14,077 nt of DNA from contig CAYSBK010000048.1 in assembly GCA_964429265.1 (NCBI GenBank), forward strand, positions 1-14,077. The letters run 5' to 3'. Source of the stretch: CAYSBK01 sp964429265 (lineage in GTDB: Bacteria; Planctomycetota; Phycisphaerae; Sedimentisphaerales; Anaerobacaceae). Position numbers and translations under genes: made by a program. Below the pieces are notes generated by a model. That model saw nothing but the letters and a program-made list of their open reading frames with translations. It made no database searches and had not been told where the DNA came from. This document shows positions 5,894 to 14,042 of the stretch, piece by piece; the first letter of the stretch is position 1; each line of letters starts with the position of its first letter.

Positions 5894-6658
5894 ATGCGTG
5901 GTCAAACCGTTGTTATCACGCGAGATAGGCGCGGCAACGCCGAGTTCGCGAAGCGCCTTGCGGCGGCCGGCGCAACACCGGTGGAGTTTCCGACGATAAA
6001 CCTGCGGCCGCTTACAGACAGAAGTCAATTCCTCCGCGTGCTTGCGAGCCTGAGCGAGTATGACTGGATCATCTTCACCAGCCGCAACGGCGTGAACTTC
6101 TTCTTCGAGGTGCTGCAGAGGCTCGGCAAGGACGCTCGCGTGTTCGCCTCGGCAAGGGTAGCGGTGGTCGGCGCCGAAACCGCGGCCAGGCTCGAAGAGT
6201 TTGGCATAAGGGCGGACCTTGTGCCCGAGGTCTTCACCACCACCAGTCTTGCCAGGGAGCTTATCGCCAGCCAAAATCTCAGGAACAAGAAGGTCGTCTT
6301 GCTGCGGTCGGTGGTTGCATCGAAAGAGTTGCCGTCACTATTGGCCGCCGCCGGTGCCCGGGTGGACGACGTACCCATCTACGCCGTGGAAAAGGTGTAT
6401 AACGAAACCCACTGGCTGGAAAGCCGAATCACGGCGGGCAAGATCAACTGGATTACCTTTGCCAGCCCTTCGGCGGCAAATTCATTCTTCGAGCAGGTCC
6501 CTGCCGGGACGGTAATGGAAAGTCCTGCGAAGGTCGCCTCGATCGGCCCGGTCACCTCGGTGAGCCTGGCCAAGCTCGGGGTCAGGCCGGACGTCGAAGC
6601 ACAGCCCCACACCATAGCGGGCCTGATTGACGCGCTTCGGGCCGAGGCCTTGCCGTAA
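5894..6658 (+). CDS. hemD: Uroporphyrinogen-III synthase
   Basis: This 254-residue cytoplasmic enzyme cyclises hydroxymethylbilane to uroporphyrinogen III, inverting ring D, at the entry to heme, siroheme and cobalamin synthesis. The family is poorly conserved, but its usual landmarks are here. WIIFTSRNGVNFF is at 58-70 and VAVVGAETAARLEEFG at 89-104. The second lobe starts with KKVVLLRS (132-139). WITFASPSAANSFFE is at 186-200, and VASIGPVTSVSLAKLG precedes the C-terminal helix with HTIAGLIDAL (239-248). The length is normal. The ATG at 5894 has AGGA seven bases upstream. No hemC or siroheme methyltransferase is fused or adjacent; the next gene is hemB, 107 bases away with its own candidate promoter. 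The identification rests on the motif set and the hemB neighbour. Confidence 0.9.
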   Translation: MRGQTVVITRDRRGNAEFAKRLAAAGATPVEFPTINLRPLTDRSQFLRVLASLSEYDWIIFTSRNGVNFFFEVLQRLGKDARVFASARVAVVGAETAARLEEFGIRADLVPEVFTTTSLARELIASQNLRNKKVVLLRSVVASKELPSLLAAAGARVDDVPIYAVEKVYNETHWLESRITAGKINWITFASPSAANSFFEQVPAGTVMESPAKVASIGPVTSVSLAKLGVRPDVEAQPHTIAGLIDALRAEALP

Positions 6659-6683
6659 ACCGCTGCCGGATGCGGACAGGGCA

Positions 6684-6712
6684 TTTACAAGCCGCCGGGG
6701 TGATGGTAGACT
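6684..6712 (+). promoter_or_regulatory. Candidate promoter for hemB
   Basis: TTTACA (6684-6689, 5/6) and TAGACT (6707-6712, 4/6) are 17 bases apart in the hemD-hemB gap. The transcript would start near 6719, with a leader of about 47 bases. Readthrough from hemD is also possible because there is no terminator between the genes. Confidence 0.45.
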
Positions 6713-6765
6713 GTCACTCTCAGGCCGTTGCAGGAAACGTAGCGGCCGCAAAAGGTGACGGTGCT

Positions 6766-7746
6766 ATGGCCTTTCCCTACACTCGAATGCGAAGACTGCG
6801 AACGACCGAGGCGATGCGCAGGCTCGTTCGCGAAACCAAGCCCAGCGTTGATCAGATGGTCTATCCGCTGTTTGTGCGCGAAGGCAAAAACATAAAACAG
6901 CCCATAAAGTCAATGGCAGGCTGCTTTCACTTTTCCCCCGATACCGTCGTGGGCGAAGCGAAAGAGGTTGCCGATTTGGGCATCGGGGCGGTTTTGCTTT
7001 TCGGGCTGCCGGCGCAGAAGGATGAAAAAGGCTCGGCGGCCTGGGCCGAGAACGGGGTGGTCCAGCAGGCTGTGCGACAAATCAAGGCTGAGCTTCCCCA
7101 GCTTCTGGTGGCGACGGACGTTTGCCTGTGTGAGTATACCAGCCACGGCCACTGCGGGGTAATAAGGAACGGTACCGTCGACAACGACGCGACGTGCGAG
7201 CTTCTGGCCAAGACGGCGCTTTCGCACGCCCAGGCGGGAGCGGACATTGTTGCTCCTTCGGATATGATGGATGGCCGAGTGCGTTTCATCCGCGAAGCGC
7301 TGGAACACAATGGCTTCAAGGACGTGGCGATTATGTCCTATGCGGCGAAGTTCGCCTCGGCATTTTATGGGCCTTTCCGCGATGCGGCTGAGTCGGCGCC
7401 CGCCTTCGGTGACCGCCGCAGCTACCAGATGGACCAGGCCAACAGCAACCAGGCAATGGCCGAGATAGCGCTCGACATCGAGGAAGGCGCTGACATCATT
7501 ATGGTAAAGCCGGCCCTGCCGTATCTTGACATCATCAGCCGGGCGAGGCGGCGTTTCGACGTGCCCATCGCCGCCTACAACGTAAGCGGCGAATATATGA
7601 TGCTCAATGCCGCCGCCGAAGCCGGGCTGCTGGACGGCGATGCAGCGATGCTGGAGATGCTCTACTGTATAAAACGCGCAGGCGCCGACATCATCATCAC
7701 CTACTTTGCAAAAAGGGCGGCCGGGTTGCTGCAGCGAGTGACATAA
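6766..7746 (+). CDS. hemB: Porphobilinogen synthase (delta-aminolevulinic acid dehydratase), zinc type
   Basis: This 326-residue cytoplasmic enzyme condenses two molecules of 5-aminolevulinate to porphobilinogen. The two active-site lysines are visible: K195 in SYAAKFASAFYGPFRDA and K248, the Schiff-base lysine, in MVKPALPYLD. The metal loop reads DVCLCEYTSHGHCG, with C120, C122 and C130. That is the three-cysteine catalytic zinc signature, rather than the Asp-rich magnesium form. Length and N-terminus (FPYTRMRRLR) fit the family. The ATG at 6766 is preceded by AAAGGTGA at suitable distance; the open frame reaches back to 6670 but that extension does not resemble HemB. It follows hemD on the same strand. 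Synthesis of aminolevulinate, hemC and later steps must be encoded elsewhere. Confidence 0.97.
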   Translation: MAFPYTRMRRLRTTEAMRRLVRETKPSVDQMVYPLFVREGKNIKQPIKSMAGCFHFSPDTVVGEAKEVADLGIGAVLLFGLPAQKDEKGSAAWAENGVVQQAVRQIKAELPQLLVATDVCLCEYTSHGHCGVIRNGTVDNDATCELLAKTALSHAQAGADIVAPSDMMDGRVRFIREALEHNGFKDVAIMSYAAKFASAFYGPFRDAAESAPAFGDRRSYQMDQANSNQAMAEIALDIEEGADIIMVKPALPYLDIISRARRRFDVPIAAYNVSGEYMMLNAAAEAGLLDGDAAMLEMLYCIKRAGADIIITYFAKRAAGLLQRVT

Positions 7747-7747
7747 A

Positions 7748-7767
7748 CCGCCCGGCAGAAGGGGCGG
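7748..7767 (+). other. Hairpin immediately after hemB
   Basis: CCGCCC (7748-7753) and GGGCGG (7762-7767) form a six-base GC stem with an eight-base loop, beginning one base after the hemB TAA. No T tract follows. It may stabilise the transcript end or help a factor-dependent stop; it is not a classical terminator. Confidence 0.3.
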
Positions 7768-7817
7768 ACCGCCGGCGGCGAAACGCGGGGCGTTACGGCG
7801 TTATCCAGCATTTCTAT

Positions 7818-7846
7818 TTGTGCCGGCGCCGGAGTTCTGGTAGTCT
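7818..7846 (+). promoter_or_regulatory. Weak candidate promoter for the TIM barrel / propeller pair
   Basis: TTGTGC and TAGTCT are separated by 17 bases, each about 3/6 to consensus. The call leans on the recurrence of this spacing and of a TGG-TAG.CT-like -10 also seen before hemB (6704-6712). The transcript would start near 7853, with about 44 bases of leader. Confidence 0.3.
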
Positions 7847-7896
7847 ATGCAGCCAACATACTGACCGTAGTTTTTCGTTTTTGGAGATTGTGACAA

Positions 7897-8823
7897 ATGG
7901 AACTAACCGACGTGGCAAGGCCGGGGCTGATGATATCAAATACCGAGCCCGAATCGCGGAAAGTGGAAGGCCGGACCCTTGAGGTCCTCGCCCAGGCTGC
8001 TGAGCTGAACTTCTTCCAGGCGTATCAAACCGTTGAAGTGCCATATCCCGGCGAGAGGGAAAAAATCGCCCAAATCGTCCGCACCGGCAACCTGAGAATG
8101 ACCTACTGCCTGACCAGGGTCCTTAACGAGAACAAGCTGGACCTGTCTTCACTCGATGAGCAGTTGCGGGCAAAAAGCGTTCAGCATCTTGTCCCACATC
8201 TCGACGATGCGGTGCAGCAGGCCGCCGATGTGGTTCACGTCATAAGCGGCCCGGCCGATGCGGACCCCGACAAACGGGCGCAACAATTGCGCCAGTTCGA
8301 GAAGTCGTGGTTGGAGCTTTGCACCGCGGCGAAGGAAAAAGGACTGATGGTCAATGTCGAGCCTCTTGACGTTCGGGTACACAAGAAAAAGGCGGTCGGC
8401 ACGGCCGCGGAGGGGGTCGAGATGGCGAAGAATCTCTCGGCCAAGGTGGACAATGCCTTCTTGTGTCTTGACACTTCGCATATGATATTGAACGGCGAAG
8501 ACGTTATACCGGCTCTCGCGGCAGCGATGGATTACGTTGACGAGTTTCATTTTTGCAACCCGGTACTGAAGAAAGACGACCCGCTGTTCGGCGATACCCA
8601 CATCAAGCTCGGACCGCCCGGCGAGCTGGACATCCGGCAGGTCGGGCGGCTCATGGCCGAGTGTCACCGCATCGGTTTCCTGTCAGCGGCGAAAAGGCCG
8701 AAAGTCTTTCTCGAGGTATGGAACAGAAACGGCTCCGTACCGGAACTGATTCGGTACTGCAGGCAGACGTTGTTGGATGCCTGGGAAATTGCACGCTCAG
8801 AATTGGAGGCCTCTGCAAAGTGA
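7897..8823 (+). CDS. Xylose-isomerase-like TIM barrel protein (sugar isomerase/epimerase or AP endonuclease 2 superfamily)
   Basis: This is a 308-residue soluble protein with the strand-end acidic and histidine residues of the xylose isomerase-like (AP endonuclease family 2) barrel: E155 in VNVEPLD, D192 and H195 in CLDTSHM, H218 in DEFHFCN, H235 in GDTHIKLGPPGELD, and E273 in FLEVWN. These would hold one or two divalent metals. Superfamily members isomerise or epimerise sugars, act on inositols, or cut DNA at abasic sites. The G-x-GELD block after strand 7 is typical of the sugar-isomerase side. The exact substrate cannot be read from the sequence. The ATG at 7897 has GGAG upstream (TTTTTGGAGATTG). 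Its TGA overlaps the GTG start of the next gene in a GTGA tetranucleotide, so the two products are probably made together and may act in one pathway. Confidence 0.8.
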   Translation: MELTDVARPGLMISNTEPESRKVEGRTLEVLAQAAELNFFQAYQTVEVPYPGEREKIAQIVRTGNLRMTYCLTRVLNENKLDLSSLDEQLRAKSVQHLVPHLDDAVQQAADVVHVISGPADADPDKRAQQLRQFEKSWLELCTAAKEKGLMVNVEPLDVRVHKKKAVGTAAEGVEMAKNLSAKVDNAFLCLDTSHMILNGEDVIPALAAAMDYVDEFHFCNPVLKKDDPLFGDTHIKLGPPGELDIRQVGRLMAECHRIGFLSAAKRPKVFLEVWNRNGSVPELIRYCRQTLLDAWEIARSELEASAK

Positions 8824-9875
8824 AAGTCACCAAGCGCACGTTGGCAAGTATCGACAGAGTCTACAGCATAGCGCCCGTCTGGGCACAACAGGTCAAGGGC
8901 TGGCCTGCATTTCTGGCCGGCAGCGAAGGGGACGGCCCGTTGCTGTACTTCGCACCGCCCGACTACAAGCCTGTCGAGATAGCAGACAGCCCCGGCGGCT
9001 TTATCAGTCTCTGGGCATTTCAGCAGGATGGAGCCAATTACGTCGTCGCCTCGACGGACTTTAAGCCGGGTTTCAAGGCAGAGAATTGCCGGATTATCGT
9101 TTACCCCCTGGATGAATCTCGCAAAAACGCCGGTTTCGAGGTCGGCCTGCTGCCGTTCACGCACAGGGTAGCGGTGTTGCAGTTGGACGGGCGGAATTTT
9201 TTCCTGGGCTCGACGCTGTGCAGCGCCAAGGCGTTCAAGCAGGACTGGACCCAGCCGGGCGGCATACACCTGGCGGCGATACCACGGCAACTCACAAGCA
9301 ACTGGCAGTTCCGCCAGATAGTCGGCGGGCTGAACAAGAACCACGGTATGGATTTCGCCAGGCTCGGCGATACCGACCGCGGAGGGTATCTGCTTTCGGC
9401 GATGGAAGGGCTTTTTTATATGAAGATCCCCGCCGACCCGAACGACGATTGGCAACTCGAGACCATAGCCCAAGGCGAACACAGCGACGGCTTCGCATAC
9501 GACTGGGACGGCAGCGGCGTCCCTCAGGTTTTCGCCATCAGCCCCTTCCACGGTAACAAGGTAACAGTTTATCGACGTGGGCAGGCCGGCTGGAGCGGCC
9601 AGCTCATAACCGACGACATCCAGATGGGCCACGTGCTCTGGGCGGGCGAACTTCTGGGCCGACCGGCCCTGCTGGTAGGCGGACGCCAGGGACGAAAGGA
9701 GTTGCGATTGTACAGAAAGGGCGGCGCCGACGGCAAGCAACTCAGCTACGAGATAATCGACGAAGGCATAGCCCCGACGCAAATCGCCGTGGTCGATCAG
9801 GGCAGGGACGCGGCCGGTCTGATTGTGTCGGCTCACGGCGTCAACGAAGTGAGAATCTACGATTTGACGCAGTAG
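8820..9875 (+). CDS. Predicted beta-propeller protein (FG-GAP/VCBS-like repeats), function unknown
   Basis: This 351-residue protein starts at the GTG at 8820, with GGAGG ten bases before it. The start overlaps the upstream stop codon by four bases. I do not recognise a named family. The sequence is a series of about six or seven short beta-rich repeats, each ending in a hydrophobic strand then an aromatic residue: CRIIVYPLDE (90-99), then GYLLSAMEGLFYMKIP (189-204). YDWDGSGVPQVFAISPFHG (227-245), ending in VTVYRR, and LLVGGRQGRKELRLYRK (284-300) follow; VNEVRIYDLT closes the chain. The DWDGSG and DTDRGG loops recall the Asp-rich turns of FG-GAP/VCBS propellers. No signal peptide or membrane helix is seen, so it is likely cytoplasmic, which is unusual for FG-GAP proteins. 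H176 and the histidines at 221, 244 and 271 recur in similar blade positions and could line a central pocket (inference). Coupling with the TIM barrel gene suggests a shared substrate. Confidence 0.65.
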   Translation: MKVTKRTLASIDRVYSIAPVWAQQVKGWPAFLAGSEGDGPLLYFAPPDYKPVEIADSPGGFISLWAFQQDGANYVVASTDFKPGFKAENCRIIVYPLDESRKNAGFEVGLLPFTHRVAVLQLDGRNFFLGSTLCSAKAFKQDWTQPGGIHLAAIPRQLTSNWQFRQIVGGLNKNHGMDFARLGDTDRGGYLLSAMEGLFYMKIPADPNDDWQLETIAQGEHSDGFAYDWDGSGVPQVFAISPFHGNKVTVYRRGQAGWSGQLITDDIQMGHVLWAGELLGRPALLVGGRQGRKELRLYRKGGADGKQLSYEIIDEGIAPTQIAVVDQGRDAAGLIVSAHGVNEVRIYDLTQ

Positions 9876-9922
9876 CACGGCCACAGCCGCAAGCCGCCTC
9901 GACCTGTTGCAGATGCGGCGGT

Positions 9923-12352
9923 TTAAACGTCGAGGTTTTGCACTTCGAGGGCGTGGGCACGGATGAAATTGCGCCGTTTCTCCACGTCTCCCCCCATAAG
10001 GATGCTGAAAAGACGGTCGGCCTCGCCGGCATCGTCCAGCTTGACCTGCAGCAGGGTCCGCGTAGCGGGATTCATAGTGGTCTGCCACAGTTGCTCGGCG
10101 TTCATCTCCCCCAGCCCCTTGAATCGCTTTATGGTCACTCCCTGGCTGCCGATTGTCCTGATGGTCTGGTAAAGCTCGCCGAGAGAAGCTACTTCATACT
10201 CGTCCTGGCCGTGGGTCAGATGGAACTTTGTGGGGGCCGGCTCACCCGAAACTGTCTTCTCGGCCTTGAGCAGAAAGTCGTTCAGGTCCAGACCGAACTC
10301 GTCCTTGAGCTTTTCGCTTATCCGGTTCAGCCTGCCGACCTCGTGCAGTTGTTCTGCAACGAGCAACTCTTGTTCCTGGTCGGGGCTTTGTATTCCCAGA
10401 GATGCTCTGAGCTGGTCAAGCCGTTTTTCGAATTCCTCCTCGTCGTGCAGGACTTCTTCCTGGCCCTGAGCGATTATCCTGAATTGGGGCAATGGACCGC
10501 CGTCGTAGTAGGTTCGCACAAACTGCGCAAAGTCTATTCCTCTTCTGTTGAGTACGCCGATGATCCGTTCAACGTCCGCCAAAATCTTCACCAGGGCGGC
10601 CAATTTCTTTTCGCTTATTTTTCTGGGCCTGCCGCCATCCCTGATGGCCAGCTCGGTTCCTTCAAGGCCGCGTGCGGTCATTCGTTTTCGCATCTCGGCT
10701 TCGCTGAGGATATACTCGCTTTTCTTCTTGCCTTTTATTTTCAATTCGTACAGCGGCGGCTGGGCGATGTACACCATGTCGTGGGTAAATAGCTGCGTCA
10801 TCTGCCGGAAAAAGAACGTCAGCAGCAGCGTCCTTATGTGCGCGCCGTCGATGTCCGCATCCGTCATCAGGATTATCTTGCCGTACCTGCACTTGTTGAT
10901 GTCGAACTCATCGGCCCCGATGCCCGTGCCCAGCGCGCTGATAATCGTGCGGATTTCCTCGTGAGCCAGCATCTTTTCCAGCCGGGCCTTCTCCACGTTG
11001 AGAATCTTGCCTTTCAGCGGCAAGACGGCCTGGATGGTTCTGTCGCGTCCGGCCTTTGCCGAGCCGCCCGCAGAGTCGCCTTCTACTATGAATATCTCGG
11101 TGGTCGCTTTTTCCCTGCTGGAACAATCCCACAACTTCCCCGGCAGATTGGAGCTGCTCAGTGCTCCTTTGCGCCTGGTCAGCTCGCGCGCCTTGCGGGC
11201 GGCTTCGCGTGCGGCGGCGGCCTGGATGGCCTTGTTGAGAATCCGCTTGGCCTCGGCGGGATGCTCCTCCAGGTAGTGGCCGAGTTGCTCGTTGACCGTC
11301 GTCTCGACGAAGCTGCCGACCTCCGGGTTGGTCAGCCGCACCTTTGTCTGGGCTTCAAAGTGCGGGTCGGCCAGTTTCACCGCCACCACCGCAGTAAGCC
11401 CCTCGCGAAGGTCCTCGCCGGTGGTGGCCTGCCCGTTCTTCAAGAGGTTGTTCGTGCGGGCATAGTAATTCATCGTCCTGGTAAGAGCCGTCCGGAAGCC
11501 CGACAGGTGGGTCCCGCCGTCGATGTTGCGGATGTTGTTGGCGAATACGAGCACGTTTTCGGTGTAACCTTCGTTGTACTGCAACGCGATTTCGCAGCTC
11601 AGCATCGCCTCGGGGTCTTCGCGCGCCAGGTATATCACGTCGCTGTGAAGGACCTCTTTGCCTTCGTTGAGATGCCGCACGAACGCCTTGATACCCTCAT
11701 CGAACCTGAAGACTTCCTTCTTGTCTTCCCTGTCGTCGATGAAAGTGATCTGCAGTCCGGCATTGAGATACGCCATCTCGCGTATCCTTTTGAGCAGTGT
11801 GTCGTAGTCAAACTCGGCATCGCCGAATATTTCCTCGTCCGGCTTGAATGATATCTTGGTGCCGCGTTTTTCCGTGGGACCTATGGCCTTGACGGGCCCC
11901 TGGGCGGTGCCCCGTACGCACCGGAAGTGGTAGTGCTTGCCGTCGCGGTATACATCCGCTTCGAGCCATTCGCTCAGGGCGTTAACCACGCTGACGCCCA
12001 CCCCGTGCAGGCCGCCCGCTACCTTGTAGCTGTCGCCGTCGAACTTGCCGCCGGCATGCAGCGTCGTCAGCACCACCTCCAGCGCGCTTTTCTTGGCCTG
12101 GCTGTGTTGCTCGACCGGTATGCCCCGGCCGTTGTCTTCGACCGTGCAGCTTCCATCGGCGAGGATGTGAACGACAATGTTGTCGCAGTACCCGGCCAGG
12201 GCCTCGTCGACGCAGTTGTCCAGGATCTCGTATACCAGGTGATGCATTCCCCCCGGGCCGCGGTCGCCGATATACATATCCGGGCGTTTGCGTACGGCCT
12301 CGATGCCTCCGAGTATCCTGATGTTGCTGGCGTCGTATTTATGGTCTTTCAT
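9923..12352 (-). CDS. gyrB: DNA gyrase subunit B
   Basis: This 809-residue ATPase subunit of DNA gyrase, with GyrA, introduces negative supercoils. The GHKL ATPase domain has EILDNCVDEA (42-51), EDNGRGIP (72-79) and GGLHGVGVSVVNALS (113-127). The transducer carries the QTK loop (335-337). The TOPRIM domain shows VEGDSAGGSAKAGRDR (423-438), PLKGKILNV and the metal-binding DADIDGAHI (498-506). Between about 550 and 715 there is an insertion of some 165 residues like that of E. coli GyrB (804 residues). It precedes IKRFKGLGEMN and the closing MNPATRTLLQV. Together with the dnaN neighbourhood, this makes GyrB far likelier than ParE. The ATG at 12352 lacks a good Shine-Dalgarno. The gene lies 33 bases after dciA and is probably cotranscribed. 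It converges with the propeller gene; the stop codons are 47 bases apart. Confidence 0.97.
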   Translation of the reverse strand: MKDHKYDASNIRILGGIEAVRKRPDMYIGDRGPGGMHHLVYEILDNCVDEALAGYCDNIVVHILADGSCTVEDNGRGIPVEQHSQAKKSALEVVLTTLHAGGKFDGDSYKVAGGLHGVGVSVVNALSEWLEADVYRDGKHYHFRCVRGTAQGPVKAIGPTEKRGTKISFKPDEEIFGDAEFDYDTLLKRIREMAYLNAGLQITFIDDREDKKEVFRFDEGIKAFVRHLNEGKEVLHSDVIYLAREDPEAMLSCEIALQYNEGYTENVLVFANNIRNIDGGTHLSGFRTALTRTMNYYARTNNLLKNGQATTGEDLREGLTAVVAVKLADPHFEAQTKVRLTNPEVGSFVETTVNEQLGHYLEEHPAEAKRILNKAIQAAAAREAARKARELTRRKGALSSSNLPGKLWDCSSREKATTEIFIVEGDSAGGSAKAGRDRTIQAVLPLKGKILNVEKARLEKMLAHEEIRTIISALGTGIGADEFDINKCRYGKIILMTDADIDGAHIRTLLLTFFFRQMTQLFTHDMVYIAQPPLYELKIKGKKKSEYILSEAEMRKRMTARGLEGTELAIRDGGRPRKISEKKLAALVKILADVERIIGVLNRRGIDFAQFVRTYYDGGPLPQFRIIAQGQEEVLHDEEEFEKRLDQLRASLGIQSPDQEQELLVAEQLHEVGRLNRISEKLKDEFGLDLNDFLLKAEKTVSGEPAPTKFHLTHGQDEYEVASLGELYQTIRTIGSQGVTIKRFKGLGEMNAEQLWQTTMNPATRTLLQVKLDDAGEADRLFSILMGGDVEKRRNFIRAHALEVQNLDV

Positions 12353-12366
12353 ACCGCGTCAGTATC

Positions 12367-12382
12367 GCCCGGCTCGCCGGGC
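12367..12382 (-). other. Hairpin in the dciA-gyrB gap
   Basis: GCCCGGC and GCCGGGC are perfect inverted arms separated by two bases, filling half of the 33-base gap between dciA and gyrB. There is no T tract, so it is not a terminator. It could serve as an RNA processing or stability element that tunes gyrB relative to dnaN. Confidence 0.35.
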
Positions 12383-12385
12383 CGT

Positions 12386-12739
12386 TTAGCCAATGGCCGG
12401 TCTTATCTTCCTGATTCGTGCCGACCTGCAGCGCTTCTGCAGTTCCTTCAGCAATTCCCCGCTGCACATTCGCAGCTCGTGTAAATACACCGGCGAATCC
12501 ACAAGCACCTTCAACTGCCCGTTGCTTATGCCGTCCAGCCTGCAATGCCGGCGCAAGCCTTCCGGAAGCACCCTGTTCCAGGCCTCGTTGACCAGGTCGA
12601 ATCTCTGGTGTCGCGAGGTGATTTGCTCATCCATAAGCTGCCGGGCAACCTTACCAAGCCGTGCCACACCGCGGTGCGATCCGGCCTGTGCCTGCCAGTG
12701 GCACCGCTGCCGGCCGCCCGACCAATTCTGCTCATCCAT
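12386..12739 (-). CDS. dciA: DUF721 protein, DciA-like helicase loading factor
   Basis: This is a small 117-residue protein. The C-terminal half carries the DUF721 pattern: a Trp-led helix (EAWNRVLPEGLRRHC, about 53-67), then GQLKVLVDSPVYLHEL (74-89), then a helix LLKELQKR and a basic end. In bacteria lacking DnaC/DnaI loaders, DciA interacts with the replicative helicase DnaB and assists loading at the origin (established for the family). The N-terminal 35 residues are polar and unconserved. An internal ATG (residue 36) could be an alternative start. The position between dnaN and gyrB is the slot often held by recF, and DUF721 genes commonly sit there, which supports the call. There is no Shine-Dalgarno before the ATG at 12739; a TATAAT lies 15 bases upstream. 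Confidence 0.8.
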   Translation of the reverse strand: MDEQNWSGGRQRCHWQAQAGSHRGVARLGKVARQLMDEQITSRHQRFDLVNEAWNRVLPEGLRRHCRLDGISNGQLKVLVDSPVYLHELRMCSGELLKELQKRCRSARIRKIRPAIG

Positions 12740-12754
12740 AGCTTTTTTGAGTTT

Positions 12755-12760
12755 ATTATA
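12755..12760 (-). promoter_or_regulatory. Perfect TATAAT hexamer in the dnaN-dciA gap
   Basis: On the minus strand TATAAT lies 15 bases before the dciA ATG, but no -35 hexamer lies 16-18 bases further up. If it is active, the transcript would begin about eight bases before the ATG and be nearly leaderless, which would fit the missing Shine-Dalgarno. It may also be chance in a short AT-rich spacer. Confidence 0.25.
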
Positions 12761-12772
12761 GCTTACCGGGCG

Positions 12773-13891
12773 TCAGCCCAGGTTGATAGGCATCAACACG
12801 TACAAAAAGTCCGCGCCGCTCTTAATCAGGCCGGGACGGTCCGGTTGACCAAGCTCAAGTTCAAAATCCTCGCTTTTCATTACCCTCAGCACGTCAATCA
12901 AGAACTGGGGGCTGAAGCCAATCTCGATAGGCGCCCCGCCGTACTTGACCGGCAGGTTGATCTGGGCTTCGCCGGTTTCCGGAGCGCTGCCCGAAAACAC
13001 AATCGCCTCGGCATCTATCGACAGCCTGATACCGCGTGATTCCTCGCTGGTAAGTAGCGCCGCCCGACGCACCGCGTGCAGCACCGCCTCGGTCGACAGC
13101 TTCAATTTCTTGTCGTAGTCTCTCGGGATAATGTCCTCGTACCTGGGAAAAGTGCCCTCGACCAGGTTTGAGCTGACCACGACGTCTCCGCACCTGATAA
13201 GTATCTGGTTGTCAACGAGCCTGATGGCCACGGTCTCTTTCTCGGCGGCGCCGACCTTTTCCAGAAGTGACATCGTTTTGGCCGGCACGATTACCTGCCG
13301 CCCGGACTTCTCGGCGGCCGGCCAGTCCTGCGGCTCCTTGGCCAGGTTCAGCCTTCGCCTGGCAAGCCGCCTGCCGTCGGTAGCCACAAGCGACAGCTTC
13401 TTGCCCTTTATCTCCCACAAGACCCCATTAATCGCATACCGCGTGCTCTCCTTGGCCGTGGCGAACAAGCACTGCCCGATCGCCGACTGCAGGCTTTCGA
13501 GCCCCACTTCCACCGCCGCCTCACCGTCGAAGCCCGGCACGGGAGGGTACTGGCTGGCCTGCTGGCCATAGATGGTGAAGCGGCTGTCGCTGCCGCGGAT
13601 CTGGCAGGTGCCTTGCTCAGCCTCGAACGACAGCACCTCGTCCTCGCTTTCCCGCACGATTGCCGCAAGGCGGTCGGCCGGCAGTATGACCTGGCCCGGC
13701 TCGGCCACCTGGACCTCGCGAACCAGGTAGTTGATGCCCGCTTCCAGGTCCGTGGCGCAGATTCGAACCTCGTTGTCGCCGGCGATAATGTGCACGCACC
13801 GAAGGATCGGCTTCGGCGTCCTTGTCGGCACAACCGAAGTTACCAGCCCCAGGGCCTCGGCCAGGGCTGTCCTGTTGAAATTAACCTTCAT
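12773..13891 (-). CDS. dnaN: DNA polymerase III sliding clamp, beta subunit
   Basis: This 372-residue protein forms the ring-shaped clamp that tethers DNA polymerase III and other enzymes to DNA. The three-domain clamp pattern is clear. The N-terminus is MKVNFNRTALAEAL, with PTRTPKPILRCVHI following. The middle has LFATAKESTRYAINGVLWE and VATDGRRLARRR. Next is EGTFPRYEDIIP, and the chain ends in FLYVLMPINLG, the family's usual C-terminal strand. Length is close to the E. coli protein (366). The ATG at 13891 is preceded by AGAGG at 6-7 bases; the frame stays open to 13957, but that extension is outside the family. It is the first gene of the dnaN-dciA-gyrB series and has a candidate promoter just upstream. 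dnaA is not in the window. Confidence 0.97.
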   Translation of the reverse strand: MKVNFNRTALAEALGLVTSVVPTRTPKPILRCVHIIAGDNEVRICATDLEAGINYLVREVQVAEPGQVILPADRLAAIVRESEDEVLSFEAEQGTCQIRGSDSRFTIYGQQASQYPPVPGFDGEAAVEVGLESLQSAIGQCLFATAKESTRYAINGVLWEIKGKKLSLVATDGRRLARRRLNLAKEPQDWPAAEKSGRQVIVPAKTMSLLEKVGAAEKETVAIRLVDNQILIRCGDVVVSSNLVEGTFPRYEDIIPRDYDKKLKLSTEAVLHAVRRAALLTSEESRGIRLSIDAEAIVFSGSAPETGEAQINLPVKYGGAPIEIGFSPQFLIDVLRVMKSEDFELELGQPDRPGLIKSGADFLYVLMPINLG

Positions 13892-13960
13892 AATCGACCT
13901 CTGAACTCCCGGGCGAAAACCGCCGCCAATTCCATTCTCCGGACCCAAAACGACCACGCC

Positions 13961-13989
13961 AGTTTACACCAAACATCCCCCATCGGCAA
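13961..13989 (-). promoter_or_regulatory. Candidate promoter for the dnaN-dciA-gyrB operon
   Basis: On the minus strand TTGCCG (13989-13984) and TAAACT (13966-13961) are separated by 17 bases, each 4/6 to consensus. Transcription would start near 13954, about 63 bases before the dnaN ATG. Confidence 0.45.
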
Positions 13990-14042
13990 TCCTTTTGCAC
14001 GAAAAAAACCATCCCCCTTCTGCCGCAAAACCGGCCTGCTGC

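Noticed and set aside
9891..9924. Bidirectional terminator between the propeller gene and gyrB
   Set aside because: AAGCCGCC/GGCGGTTT can pair over eight bases with one G-U, but the loop is long, one arm overlaps the gyrB stop, and there is no T tract.
8664..10088. Long minus-strand open frame opposite the propeller gene
   Set aside because: It runs antisense to two supported genes, has no domain signature and no ribosome binding site I could see.
10838..11851. Long plus-strand open frame inside gyrB
   Set aside because: It is antisense to conserved GyrB motifs; GC-rich codons leave the opposite strand open.
13993..14001. DnaA box
   Set aside because: TTTTGCACG fits only a relaxed pattern and is alone; an origin would need a cluster.
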